DNA from: a virus
Virus record (IMG/VR): IMGVR_UViG_3300025769_000240
Location: 1-43,012 of that record
DNA: 43,012 bases
Direction: 5' to 3' (one strand)
Shown here: positions 31,188-42,200 of the stretch, piece after piece
How the letters are laid out: each line of letters begins with the position of its first letter
Numbering within the stretch: position 1 is the stretch's first letter
Position numbers and translations under genes: made by a program
The notes under the pieces: generated by a model
The model's input: only the letters and a program-made list of their open reading frames with translations
The model's database searches: none
Told to the model about the DNA's origin: nothing

Positions 31188-32060
31188 ATGTCAGAAGAAG
31201 TACAAGTAAAAAAAGATGAAGCCACAGGCGATACAATTATGAAAAAGCCTGTAAGGTACAAAAGAGCAGAACCAACTATGCAAGAGTTAGCTGCTGAAGA
31301 AGAATTAAAAGCAAGAGAAGGTTCTACAGAAGAAACAACTGAAGAAACTACAGAAGAACCTGCTAATGCTGAAGAAGCATCATTTAAAAAAAGATATGGT
31401 GATTTAAGAAGACATGCTCAAAAAGTTGCAGATGAAAAAGATGCAGAGCTTGAAAAAGTTAAAAAACAGTTAGCAGAAGCTACTAAGAAACAAATAAAGC
31501 TTCCTAAAACAGATGAAGAACTAGAAGCATGGTCTGCTGAATATCCGGATGTAGCAAGAATAATAGAAACTATTGCTATTAAAAAATCAAAAGAAATGAA
31601 TGCATCTATTGAAGAACGATTAGAATCTATTGCTGTAAAAGAACAAAAGTCAGCAAAACAAATAGCAGAAGCAGAGCTATTAAGATTACATCCTGATTTT
31701 GAAGACATTAGAAATGATGTTAAATTTCATGATTGGGCTGAAGAACAACCTGAGTATATTCAAAAAGCTTTATACGATAACGAAACAGATGCTAAAGCTG
31801 CATCTCGTGCTATTGATTTATATAAAGCAGATATGGGTATTACAGGTAAGAAAAAAGCAAAGTCTACAGATGCTGCAAAAGCAGTAAAAACAAAAGGTGG
31901 TTCTACCCCTTCAGACACTGCTAGTTCTTCAGATATCATAAAAGAGTCTGATGTTGCAAGAATGACATCACAAGAATATTCAGCAAATGAAGAAGCTATT
32001 GCTAATGCAATACGTTCTGGAAACTTTGAATATGATGTTAGTGGAGCAGCTAGACAGTAA
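31188..32060 (+). CDS. Capsid scaffolding protein
   Basis: Guides capsid assembly and is later lost. The 290-residue protein is highly charged and helical. An acidic Glu/Thr-rich region (about 40-70, TEETTEETTEEPANAEE) precedes a long coiled coil (FKKRYGDLRRHAQKVADEKDAELEKVKKQLAEATKKQ). A C-terminal low-complexity linker and a short end (SANEEAIANAIRSGNFEYD) would contact the capsid protein. Position right before the capsid gene fits. Confidence 0.85.
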   Translation: MSEEVQVKKDEATGDTIMKKPVRYKRAEPTMQELAAEEELKAREGSTEETTEETTEEPANAEEASFKKRYGDLRRHAQKVADEKDAELEKVKKQLAEATKKQIKLPKTDEELEAWSAEYPDVARIIETIAIKKSKEMNASIEERLESIAVKEQKSAKQIAEAELLRLHPDFEDIRNDVKFHDWAEEQPEYIQKALYDNETDAKAASRAIDLYKADMGITGKKKAKSTDAAKAVKTKGGSTPSDTASSSDIIKESDVARMTSQEYSANEEAIANAIRSGNFEYDVSGAARQ

Positions 32061-32061
32061 T

Positions 32062-32086
32062 AATAGGTTGACAAAACCTATTTTTT
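32062..32086 (+). terminator. Rho-independent terminator between scaffold and capsid genes
   Basis: AATAGGTT (32062-32069), a 5-base loop and AACCTATT (32075-32082), running into six T. It follows the scaffold stop by one base. Its loop side also spells TTGACA (32068-32073), which with TATGTA 16 bases later could be the -35/-10 of a weak capsid promoter, so terminator and promoter would overlap. Confidence 0.75.
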
Positions 32087-32120
32087 GTATATGTATGTAA
32101 CATATACTACAATCGTAGTA
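32087..32120 (+). repeat. Two overlapping inverted repeats before the capsid gene
   Basis: GTATATG (32087-32093) with CATATAC (32101-32107), and TACTAC (32105-32110) with GTAGTA (32115-32120). They share bases and so exclude each other as stems. Either could be a binding site or an RNA switch. Confidence 0.4.
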
Positions 32121-32129
32121 GGCCGAAAG

Positions 32130-32147
32130 TGTCAAATGTATTTGACA
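32130..32147. repeat. 18-bp palindrome, copy 2 (capsid leader)
   Basis: TGTCAAATGTATTTGACA, base-for-base identical to 8742-8759 and in the same orientation. It lies 145 bases before the capsid ATG, in non-coding DNA, where an operator or processing signal is plausible. Confidence 0.65.
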
Positions 32148-32169
32148 TCTATCCCACCCTACACTTACC

Positions 32170-32261
32170 AAACGAAATTCACTCAGGCTACCTGATGTTA
32201 TGGCCTCTAGGCATAGACACCCATTTTCAGCATCAGCCCTTACGAAGTGAGGTTATCGTTT
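32170..32261 (+). ncRNA. Folded leader RNA before the capsid gene
   Basis: Complementary blocks nest around one axis: AAACGA (32170-32175) with TCGTTT (32256-32261), TCACT (32179-32183) with AGTGA (32246-32250), and CTGATG (32192-32197) with CATCAG (32231-32236). A small hairpin lies inside (ATGGCCTCTAGGCAT, 32200-32214). The capsid ribosome site starts 18 bases after the outer stem. The fold is read by eye; it could act in mRNA stability or translation, or be a separate small RNA. Confidence 0.5.
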
Positions 32262-32292
32262 GTTGGCCTCTAATATAAAAAGGAGAAAACAG

Positions 32293-33366
32293 ATGGCTTT
32301 TAAAGTAGCGTCAGGTTATACTAACCTACCTAATGGTAATTTCTCTCCAGTTATTTACAGTCAAAAGGTTCAACAAGCTTTTCGTAAGAGTTCCGTTGCT
32401 GAATCTATTACTAACAATGACTACTTTGGAGAAATTGCAAACTTTGGTGATACAGTTCGTATTATTAAAGAGCCAGAAATAACAGTGAAAGCTTATTCTC
32501 GTGGTACTACAGTCACACCGCAAGACTTAGACGATGAGGATTTCAGCCTAGTTGTTGATCAGGCAAACTACTTTGCTTTTAAAATGGATGATATTGAGGA
32601 AGCTCACTCTCATGTTAATTTTGAAAGCATGGCATCAGATAGAGCAGGCTATAGACTTCGTGATCAATACGATCAAGAAGTTCTTGGTTACCTATCTGGT
32701 TTTAAACAATCAGCTTTAAGTTCAGTTGCTGATACTGCTAATGACACAGTATCAGGCACTAAAGCTGTAAGCACAGCAGGAAGTAATGAATTATTATCCT
32801 CAATGATCTTGAAAAAAGGTGATTTTGGTAACATTACAACTGGTTCAGCAGGCGATCATTCTATCCCTCTAGCAGTAAGAATGCCTGGAGCAACAGCAGC
32901 AGCGACAGCTACTGCAACACCGCTTCAAGTAGTAGCTAGAATGGCTAGATTGTTGAATCAACAACAAGTTGATACAGCAGGTCGTTGGCTAGTAGTTGAT
33001 CCTGTATTCATGGAACTATTATCAGATGAAGATTCTAGACTATTAAACAATGACACCGCAGATAAAGGTGGACTTGTAAATGGTATTTCAATCGGTAATC
33101 TACATGGTTTCGATGTATATGTTTCTAGTAACTTACCTTCAGTTGGTACTGGTTCTGCAACCTCTGGTTCAGCTAACCAAAATACTAACTATGGTCTTAT
33201 TGTTGCAGGACATAGTTCAGCAGTAGCAACTGCTTCTCAGATCAATAAAGTTGAATCTTACCGTGATCCTGAATCATTCGCTGACATAGTCAGAGGAATG
33301 CAGATGTACGGAAGAAAAATCCTAAGACCTGAAGGCATTGTGACAGCTAAATATAACGCAGCGTAA
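32293..33366 (+). CDS. Major capsid protein
   Basis: A 357-residue shell protein in the expected place after scaffold. I take the ATG at 32293 with AAAAAGGAGAAAACAG before it; the frame is open further back only with TTG. The body has features of HK97-fold podoviral capsids: VIYSQKVQQAFRKSSVAESITNNDYFGEIANFGDTVRI at the N-terminal region, MDDIEEAHSHVNF, and WLVVDPVFMELLSDEDSRLLN near the P-domain. G+C and codon use look more balanced than in the early genes, as in highly expressed genes. Confidence 0.88.
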   Translation: MAFKVASGYTNLPNGNFSPVIYSQKVQQAFRKSSVAESITNNDYFGEIANFGDTVRIIKEPEITVKAYSRGTTVTPQDLDDEDFSLVVDQANYFAFKMDDIEEAHSHVNFESMASDRAGYRLRDQYDQEVLGYLSGFKQSALSSVADTANDTVSGTKAVSTAGSNELLSSMILKKGDFGNITTGSAGDHSIPLAVRMPGATAAATATATPLQVVARMARLLNQQQVDTAGRWLVVDPVFMELLSDEDSRLLNNDTADKGGLVNGISIGNLHGFDVYVSSNLPSVGTGSATSGSANQNTNYGLIVAGHSSAVATASQINKVESYRDPESFADIVRGMQMYGRKILRPEGIVTAKYNAA

Positions 33367-33378
33367 GGGAGATAAAAC

Positions 33379-33912
33379 ATGGCAACTTATGATTTAACAG
33401 CTAAATCCACTACAGGCGTTAGTTCTGACTCAACAGCAACTCTACCAGGTAATCGTAGAGGAGCATATGTAATTGAAAAAGAGTTAGACGTTGCTAAACT
33501 AGTATCAGAAGGAACATTTTCTAATGTTGCTAGTGGCGATATTTTTCAATTACTAGAAGTTCCTGCTAATACTATTGTTATTGCGGCAGGTGCTGAAGTT
33601 ACTACAGCTTTTACAGGTGGCTCTGCCACTGCTGATATTGACTTTGCAGCAGGCGATGACATTGTAGACGGTGGTGATTTATCATCAACTGGCTACCTTG
33701 CAGCAGGCACTAATGGTCAAGCTAATATTGTGAACACAGGAGCAGCAAATACTTATACAGCTTTAATATCTACAGCAGATACTATTGATGTAAAAATTGC
33801 AGCAACTGATACAGCATGCGTTAGTGGCGTACTTAGAGTTTATGCAGTCCTAGCTGACATTTCTTCTCAACAAACAGGAAGAACTGTAGCAGATAGAGAT
33901 CTATTAGCATAA
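33379..33912 (+). CDS. Probable capsid decoration/stabilising protein
   Basis: A 177-residue Ala/Thr/Ser/Asp-rich protein of beta type (IFQLLEVPANTIVIAAGAEVTTAFTGGSATADIDFAAGDDIVDGG...). This pattern is common for small virion proteins encoded right after the capsid gene in marine podoviruses. GGGAGATAAAAC precedes the start. Function as decoration is inferred from place and composition. Confidence 0.65.
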   Translation: MATYDLTAKSTTGVSSDSTATLPGNRRGAYVIEKELDVAKLVSEGTFSNVASGDIFQLLEVPANTIVIAAGAEVTTAFTGGSATADIDFAAGDDIVDGGDLSSTGYLAAGTNGQANIVNTGAANTYTALISTADTIDVKIAATDTACVSGVLRVYAVLADISSQQTGRTVADRDLLA

Positions 33913-33925
33913 ATATTTTTCTAGG

Positions 33926-33960
33926 AGTAGGAGGGATAAGTATTTCTTGTCCTTCCTACT
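33926..33960 (+). terminator. 15-bp hairpin between head and tail genes
   Basis: AGTAGGAGGGATAAG (33926-33940) and CTTGTCCTTCCTACT (33946-33960) pair over 15 bp (two G-U wobbles) around the loop TATTT, followed by ATTTATTATATGG. The tail is only moderately T-rich and holds the next start codon 9 bases later, so it may be an attenuator, an RNase III site or a translation gate instead of a full terminator. The only good ribosome-site sequence (AGGAGG, 33929-33934) is buried in the stem. Confidence 0.68.
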
Positions 33961-33969
33961 ATTTATTAT

Positions 33970-34671
33970 ATGGCATATACATATTTATCAACAACAAATG
34001 AAGTACTAAGAAGGTTGAACGAAGTTGAATTAACATCGTCAACTTTTCCTACTGCTACAGGAATACAAAAATTAGCACAAGATGCTATAAACAATTCACA
34101 AAGAGATATTTTTATGTCTGAACAAGAGTGGCCTTTTGCTTATGCTACAACTAGTCAGACATTAACCGCAGGAACAAATGAGTACAGTATAACATCAGGA
34201 CATTTAAGTATAGATATTGATACTGTACTAATAGATAGAGACGATACACTTAATGTAGAAGAAACACATTTAATACCTCTTTCTTATCAAGAATACGTAG
34301 ACAGGTATAAAGAAAGAGATGAACAAAGAGATTCAGGAGATTACGATACTCCTATATACGTATATTTAACTCCAGACTATAAGATAGGTGTAAGCCCTAC
34401 ACCAGATAAAGCATATGTATTGAAATATACATATTTTAAAACAGCTACCGAACTTGATTTACATGGGGATGTACCAGAAACACCGAATCAATATAAAAAT
34501 GTATTAATAGATGGGGCTGTATATCATCTTTATATGATGAGAGATAATGTAGAATTAGCATCTTTAAGTAAAAAACTATTTACAGACGGAATAGAAAAGA
34601 TGCGTCAGATACTGATTAATCGTTATATAAGGATAAGAGACACTCGTGTTTCTAATGTAATAAATGACTGA
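33970..34671 (+). CDS. Head-tail connector (tail tubular protein A-like)
   Basis: A 233-residue protein beginning YLSTTNEVLRRLNEVELTSSTFPTATGIQKLAQDAINNSQRDIFMSEQEWPFA, the recognisable start of podoviral tail-tube/adaptor proteins. A beta-rich centre and a helical C-terminus (LASLSKKLFTDGIEKMRQILINRYIRIRD) follow. It should sit beneath the portal. It overlaps the next gene by 8 bases. A strong hairpin precedes its start. Confidence 0.78.
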   Translation: MAYTYLSTTNEVLRRLNEVELTSSTFPTATGIQKLAQDAINNSQRDIFMSEQEWPFAYATTSQTLTAGTNEYSITSGHLSIDIDTVLIDRDDTLNVEETHLIPLSYQEYVDRYKERDEQRDSGDYDTPIYVYLTPDYKIGVSPTPDKAYVLKYTYFKTATELDLHGDVPETPNQYKNVLIDGAVYHLYMMRDNVELASLSKKLFTDGIEKMRQILINRYIRIRDTRVSNVIND

Positions 34672-36229
34672 TAGGCTTGCAACACTTAAAATACCATGCA
34701 GAGGAGGATTATACACTAACGAAGATTTTTTAACTCTTAGTGATAATCTACCTGGAGCAGCAACTAGATTAGTTAATTTTGAAGTATCACCTTTTGGTGG
34801 TTATAGAAGAATAAGTGGTTACAAGTATATAGATGCTACATACAATAGACCTGCAGGAACAGGAGCTATTTTAGGTTTGTTTATATATAATGATGTAATA
34901 TATGCAGCAAGAAAAAAATCATCAGGAACAGATTATGATGTTCTTAAATATGTTGCAGGTGCAGGGTGGTCAAGCGTCAGTTTAACTGCAGGACAATCTG
35001 CTACTAACGTAGTTAGAATTAGAGGACTAAATCATTCTGTAACAGGAAATAAAAGTTTAATATTAACAGATGGTATTAATTATCCAATGAGGTTAGTTGA
35101 TACTTCTTGGACTAAATTAAATGGTTCAACAGATGTAGATAATGCTAGTTTTGCAGAAGCATTTAAAAATAGAATATTTTTTGCAGGAATGAGTCAATCA
35201 CCTCAATTATTAGTATTTACTGCACCAAATAGCGATAGTGATTTTACAGCAGCAAGTGGTGCAGGTAGTGTTAATGTTGGTTTTGACATTACAGGAATAA
35301 AAAGATTTAGAGATAATTTATATATATTTGGTAAAAACGATATAAGAAGATTATCTGGAGACAGCATAAATTCTTTTGTAATACAAGAAGTATCTAATAG
35401 TGTAGGTTGTGTTGCAAGTGATAGCATTCAAGAAATAGGTGGTGATGTTATATTTCTTGCTCCAGATGGTATAAGAACAGTACAAGGAACAGAAAGAATA
35501 GGTGACGTTGAGTTAGCAACTATATCAAAACCAATACAACAAGTACTAAACTTATATGATATTAACTTTACAAATGAACAATTATGTAGTACTGTTGTAA
35601 GAGAGAAATCTCAATTCAGATATATGTTTGGTAAGGCTACTCTTACTGCAGTAAACACATCAGGATTTTTAGGAGGTTTACGTACCTCAGATCAAAGAAC
35701 AGGTTGGGAATTTAGCGAGTTAAGAGGTATACAAGCTAATTGTGCTGTTAGTGGTTTTGTAGGAGATGATGAATACGTACTTCATGGAGATCATAGCGGA
35801 TACGTATATAGACAAGAACAAGGTGGTACATTTCAAGACGATAATGTTTATGCAACATATGTATCTCCGTTTTTAGATTTTGGTAATACAGAAAAAAGAA
35901 AAGTGTTTTCACAGGTTACTGTATTTACTAGGCCAGAAGGTGATAATAATTTTATTGTGACAGCAGATTATGATTGGTTAGATTCTGATTATGCAAGTCC
36001 TAATGATTATACAATAGCATCAACTGGTGGTTATGCTGAATATAGAGATACCGAAACAGCATATAATACAGCAGGGTTTGTTTATGGTGGTGCTACTAAA
36101 CCGGTTATAAGACAAGCCATACAAGGATCAGGGCATGCTATACAATTTAAATTTGTTACAGTGTCAAGTGCTAACCCATATACCATACATGGGTTTGCAG
36201 TACAATTTGGAGAGGCAGGAGTAAGATAA
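34664..36229 (+). CDS. Tail nozzle/stopper protein (tail tubular protein B-like)
   Basis: A 521-residue beta-rich protein (LKIPCRGGLYTNEDFLTLSDNLPGAATRLVNFEVSPFGGYRRISGYKYID...) with repeated strands such as FLAPDGIRTVQGT and DSIQEIGGDVIFLAPDGI. This fits the beta-propeller type nozzle proteins of podoviruses. It closes the tail until infection. It starts 8 bases inside the connector gene and shares one base with the tail fibre start. Confidence 0.75.
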   Translation: MTDRLATLKIPCRGGLYTNEDFLTLSDNLPGAATRLVNFEVSPFGGYRRISGYKYIDATYNRPAGTGAILGLFIYNDVIYAARKKSSGTDYDVLKYVAGAGWSSVSLTAGQSATNVVRIRGLNHSVTGNKSLILTDGINYPMRLVDTSWTKLNGSTDVDNASFAEAFKNRIFFAGMSQSPQLLVFTAPNSDSDFTAASGAGSVNVGFDITGIKRFRDNLYIFGKNDIRRLSGDSINSFVIQEVSNSVGCVASDSIQEIGGDVIFLAPDGIRTVQGTERIGDVELATISKPIQQVLNLYDINFTNEQLCSTVVREKSQFRYMFGKATLTAVNTSGFLGGLRTSDQRTGWEFSELRGIQANCAVSGFVGDDEYVLHGDHSGYVYRQEQGGTFQDDNVYATYVSPFLDFGNTEKRKVFSQVTVFTRPEGDNNFIVTADYDWLDSDYASPNDYTIASTGGYAEYRDTETAYNTAGFVYGGATKPVIRQAIQGSGHAIQFKFVTVSSANPYTIHGFAVQFGEAGVR

Positions 36230-39200
36230 TGACAGGATACGCAAGACAAAGTTCTAGTAGTATACAAGATGGGGAAACAATTACAGCAGCCCCACTTAAC
36301 AGTGAGTTTGATGCAATACTAGCAGCATTTGCATTTAGTGGAGGCCATAATCATGATGGTTCTTCTACTGAAGGTGCATATGTAGGTTTAATAGCTGACG
36401 TAGATGCATTAAATAAAATAGTTGTTGACACATCTAATAATAGACATGGTTTCTTTGTAGAAGTATCTTCTTCTGCTGTAGAACAAATAAGAATACAAGA
36501 TGGAGCAATCGTTCCTGTAACAGATAGTGATATTGATTTAGGAACTAGCTCACTAGAATTTAAAGATCTTTATATTGATGGAACTGCTTATGTAGATACT
36601 CTTGAAATACATGTAGGTGCTACATTATCTGCAGGTGTATTATCTTTACCAGACGGATCAGCTTCTGCTCCAGTTATTACAAACACAGGTGATACAAACC
36701 AAGGTCTATACTTCTCAGGCACAGATGAAATGTCATTTACTGCAGGAGGCACTGCTCAAGTTACTTTTGCTGATGGTGCTATTAAACCTGTAACTGATAA
36801 TGATATCGACTTAGGTACATCATCTTTAGAGTTTAAAAACTTATATATTGATGGCACAGCTAATATAGATACACTTGCTGCTACAACAATGAGTGGCGAT
36901 CTAGCTATGGGTAGTAACAAAGTAACCGGTCTTGCTGCACCTACTGCCGATGGAGATGCTGCAAGAAAAGCATATGTAGATGATTCTATTTCTACTGCTG
37001 AAGGTCTTACACAATTAGCAGGTAATATAAATGTAAATGGTTTTCACTTCTTTGGTAGTTCTGGAGAAGATATTAAATTTAAACCTGTAGGCAGTGCTTC
37101 TTTATTAGCTACACAAGACAATGATGGAGAGTTTGTAGCTCTTGTTCTTAGAAACGAAAGTGATGCTGCTGACACAACAGGCATAGCTTCTCTTAGATTT
37201 GATTTAGAAGATACAGGCGGTAACACAGTAGATGCTGCTAAGATAGCAGTTAAAAAAGAACAATCATTTACTGCGACTGCATCAACACAAGATTCTAAAA
37301 TTGTTTTATCTACATCATTAAATGGTACATTAACAGAATACTTAGAATTAACTAGTGCAGGTGCATTAGTTCCTGTAACTGACAATACAGTAGATATTGG
37401 CACATCTTCTAAAGAAATAAAAGACATATATGTAGATGGCACAGCCTATTTAGATGCAATAGGTTTTGGTAGCACTTCTATGACATTACCTACATCAGAT
37501 GGATCAGCTAATCAGGTTCTTAAAACAGATGGCTCTGGCACTCTATCATTTGGTTCTGGAACTACGATAAACAATGCTACAGAAAATGAACTTGTAACTG
37601 TAGCCTCAACAACCACACAATTAGACGGTGAAGCAAATCTTACATTTGATGGCACTACACTTACTTTAAATGGTAAGTTAGCTATGGCTTCTAACACTGC
37701 AGGTAAACTTCTTATTGCAGATGGTACAGATTTTGAGCCTACTGCTGTTGGAGATTTAGCCGAAATAAGTAGTATTGCTAATGATGATGTTTTATTAGCT
37801 GTAGATACTTCTGGTGGTGGGTTGAAAAAAGTAGCTAGATCTACTTTAGTATCAGGTCTCGCTACATCAAGTGCTATATCTAATGTTGTAGAAGATACAA
37901 CTCCACAACTAGGTGGTGATTTAGATGCACAAGGAAAAGACATAACAGATGTAGGTATATTATTTGCAGATGCTTCAGCAGGTATATATGGTCCTACAGG
38001 AAGTCCAGTAGTATTTACTGTTACTGTAGCTTCTAAAACTTCTGCACATCCATATAACGGAGATGGTAGTTCTAGTGGATACTTCTTAAATGGCGTAGAA
38101 TCTCCTGCTCTTGAATTACATGGTGCAGATAGTGTTACATCTTCTACAGAGTATTTTTATAAATTTGACCAAGCAGATTCTAGTAATAGTGGACACCCAT
38201 TAAGATTTTATTTAGATGCTGCTAAAACTATAGCTTATACAACTGGTGTTACAACTAGTGGTACACCTGGTACTGCAGGTGCTCACACAACTATAGCAGT
38301 TACAAATCAAACTCCAAGCACATTATATTATCAATGTTCTTCTCATGGTTATATGGGTAATTATGCTGTTGTAGCTTCCTCTGCTAATATAACATCTAGT
38401 GGTGCAGTAAGTATAGACGCAGTAGGTGATGTTACTATAGATGCAGATGGTGGAGATATATTATTTAAAGATGCAGGTACTACATTCGGTAGTGCAACTA
38501 ACACTTCAGGTAACTTAATTATTAAATCAGGTACTACAACTGCTTTAACCTTTGATGGTGCTAATGTTGCGGTAGCAGGTGATCTTACTGTTAACGGAAC
38601 TACAACAACTGTAAACTCTACAACAGTAACTATAGATGATCCTATCTTTACATTAGGTGGAGATTCTGCACCAGGCTCTGATGACAACAAAGATAGAGGT
38701 ATTGAATTTAGATACCATACAGGTTCTGCAGCTAAAGTAGGTTTCTTTGGTTATGATGATTCTGCAAGTGCATTTACATTTATACCAGATGCTACAAACT
38801 CTTCAGAAGTATTTAGTGGCACAGCAGGTAATGTAGTTTTTGGTAACATTGCAGGTACATTAACAACTGCCGCACAAACAAACATAACTTCTGTAGGTGC
38901 TTTAGATGGTGGTTCTATAACTTCAGGATTTGGTGCTATTGACAATGGTACTTCTGGAATTAGGACAAATACATTTACAGCAGAAACTTCTATTGTACCT
39001 GATGCTTCAGGTGGTGCTGATATAGGTAGTACATCTCTTGAATGGGGTGACTTATATATTGCAGATGATAAGAAAATTTATCTTGGTTCAGATCAAGATG
39101 TAAGCATTGAGTATGACGAAGATGGTAATGATACTACAGCAGTTGTAGCTGCAGGTGGTATTAGCTTTGCTCCGCATGGTACAGGTACAGGAAATGGTAC

Positions 39201-42200
39201 AGAACTTAGATTCCAAGAGTTAGCAGCTAATGGTGCAAACTATGTAGGGTTTAAAGCTCCAGATGCTATATCTTCTAATGAAGTATGGGTATTACCTAAT
39301 GCAGATGGTAGTGCAGATCAAGTTCTTAAAACAGATGGTTCTAATACTTTATCTTGGGCTGATGCAGGAGGCGGTGGCACTGTAGACATGGTTGCAGATG
39401 GTGATATAGCTATTAGAAAACCAGTTATACGAACTGCTGCAGGTAAGGCAAAACAAATTGCTGAAACTACAACAGTAGCTTCTGATCCATCTACAAAACT
39501 AGCAGACCTAGACGGCTCAGATACTACCAATAGTACAGTTATGACAGCATACGAACCTACTTCTGGAAAGTTTGTTATGTTATATAAAGATACTTCTAAT
39601 AGTAGTTATCCTACTATAGTAGCAGGAACATGGGATGATAATAACACAGGCTCTATAACATGGGGTACTCCAGAAGTTTTAAATTCTGCAGCAACAATAG
39701 GAAGTGGATTGGCTGTTACTGCAGGTAATGGTCGTATACACGCTACATACCAAGCAGGCTCTGCAGGAAGTGGTAATTTAAATTTAAGAACTGCTACAAT
39801 AGGTTCTGATCTTACATTTAGCGGTTTTAGCACAGCAGTAGATACTTTTGGTGAGGACCAATCAGGAACATATAGTGGTACAATACAACTAGCTTTTGAT
39901 ACAAGCACTAATTATCTAATAGCAACATATTCAGATGCTACAGATGGAACTGGTAATTTTTATGCTATACCAATACATATTAACGGAACAACATATACTA
40001 CAGGTAGTGCTTCTACAATATGTTCAGGTAATCCTGCAAATTATAGAGTAGGTTTAGTTTTTGATCCAGATACTAATAGAACAATTTTAGCATATAAAGA
40101 TAATTCTAATAGTGGATATACTACTGTTAATGTTATACAATCAGCAGGAACTTCAGGTTCTCCTTCTTTAACAGTAGGCTCTGATGTTGTTGTAGATAGT
40201 GGAGATGCAGGTGGTACTACATCTTTAACTTATGATACTACAAATAACAAAGTATTTTTAGCTTATGAAAATTCAGCAGATACAGAATTAAAAGGAGCTA
40301 TAGGTACTGTAAATTCAGGAACTAACTCTATATCTTTTACAACTCCTGCTAGTATTAAAAATACAAGTGCTAATTATGAATATTTTGATATGGTTTATTT
40401 TGAAGATCAAAATAAAATATATTTTGTTTATAAAGATAACGATGATGGAGATGATTTAACTTATCTACTTATTACTCCAGGTGCTTCTTCATTTAGTGTA
40501 GGTAGTGCTGTAGAGGTATCTGCTAATGAACATGAAGTAAGACCAGGTAGTGCTTCTGCAGGTGTAGGTAAAGGTGTTTTGTTTGGTTTACAAGATAGTG
40601 ATGATAGCAGTAAAGTTGCCTATCTTAGTTTTTATAATGCTTCAACTACAACAACTGTCCTAACTAAAGCTAATTATTTAGGAGTATCTGCGGCAGCTAT
40701 ATCAGATGGTGCTACAGGTAAAATAGTTATACCTGGTGGTATATCTGAGGGACACTCTTCTCTTACTGTAGGTTCTAGGCTATTTACAAATGGTGCAGGC
40801 ACTATAGGTTTAGCAGGAAATGCAAGAGGTTTTGAATTTATAGGTAAAGCTATATCTGCTACTCAAATACAATTACAAGATAGAGAGTTTGAGTTTTATG
40901 CAGAAGCAGATGGTGCTGTTACTAAAGGTGCTCCTATTGATGTAGCGTCAGGTAAAATTAAAGCTATTGTTGGTAATAGTATAGGTCTAGGAAGTGCTAC
41001 TACTCTTTCAGGAACTAACACCACACAACAACTTGATTCTGTGTATGATACAGGTTCAGATAGAACTGTAGTTATTTATAAAGACACAGCTAATTCAAAT
41101 TATGGTACTGCAGTAGTTTTACAATCAGGTACAGATAGTGTTACTGCAGGAACTCCTGTAGTCTTTCATTCAGGTGTTACTACAGTAGCACAATACCAAT
41201 CTCCTAATTCTATAGTTTATGATCCTGATACTAATAGAATTATAGTTTTATTTGTAGGACCAAGTGATTATCTATATTCCGTTGTAGGCTCAATAACCGC
41301 AGGAACAAATGCTTCTTCTTGGGGAAGTGTTCAAACAATAGATAGTTCAAAAGGTTATCAAAGTCCTGCCATTTCTTATGATCTTGGTGTAGACCGAGTT
41401 CTTATAATGGGAAGACAACAAACTAATAGTGGAAAAATTGGTTCGTGGGTTGGGACAGTTAATGGTGGAACTACTAATAATATTACACTTGGTAGTGAAG
41501 CCTATATGGAAGGTAGTGGAGATTCAAAAAGAATTTTTGGGGTACTTTATGATACTACTAACGACAAACATATTATAAATTATTCTAATTATAGTAATAG
41601 TTCTGTTAGGTTTACTGTAGCAACTGTAACTGGAGGAACAACTAATACTGTTGCTTGGGTAACTACAGACGCTTTTGCAGGAGGTTCAGGAGGATATGAT
41701 AATGTTAGAAATGGTTGTATTTCTTTTGATCCAGATAGAACAACTTCTGGAGAAACTGTATTTGCTTATGTTTGGTCTGCGGCTAATGATTCTAATAAAA
41801 CACAAGCAGCAAGAGTAAATGTTACATCTACAGGAGCTAGTGCAAGTACGCTGAGAAAATCTACTATTATTGAACCTGGGCATGATAACCTTCCTGAAGG
41901 ATATGGAGGTATGGATTTAACATATGATACTTCAACAGATACTCATGTTTATGCTGCAGGAAATGCAGATGGATTAAAACTTGCTGCATTTACTTTAACT
42001 GGTGATGGTGGTGTAACAGGTGCAATAACAGTTTCTGGTTTTACGGATAATGTAATGACTGCAGCAGCTCAAACATCAGGTGCTACTCTTGCTTTTGATT
42101 CTGATACAAATAAAATGATTTTATCGTATCAAGATGAAGATAATGATTATGCTAAAGCCAAGATGATAACTTCACCTGCCGTAGCTAGTACTAAAGCAAA

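Noticed and set aside
37044-37943. Antisense frames of 132 and 143 residues under the tail fibre gene
   Set aside because: They mirror the low-complexity Ala/Thr/Ser codons of the fibre gene and have no ribosome sites.
36511-39080. Repeated segments in the fibre gene considered as mobile or duplicated DNA
   Set aside because: Similarity is at peptide level with many silent differences, typical of repeated fibre modules, with no terminal repeats or transposase.
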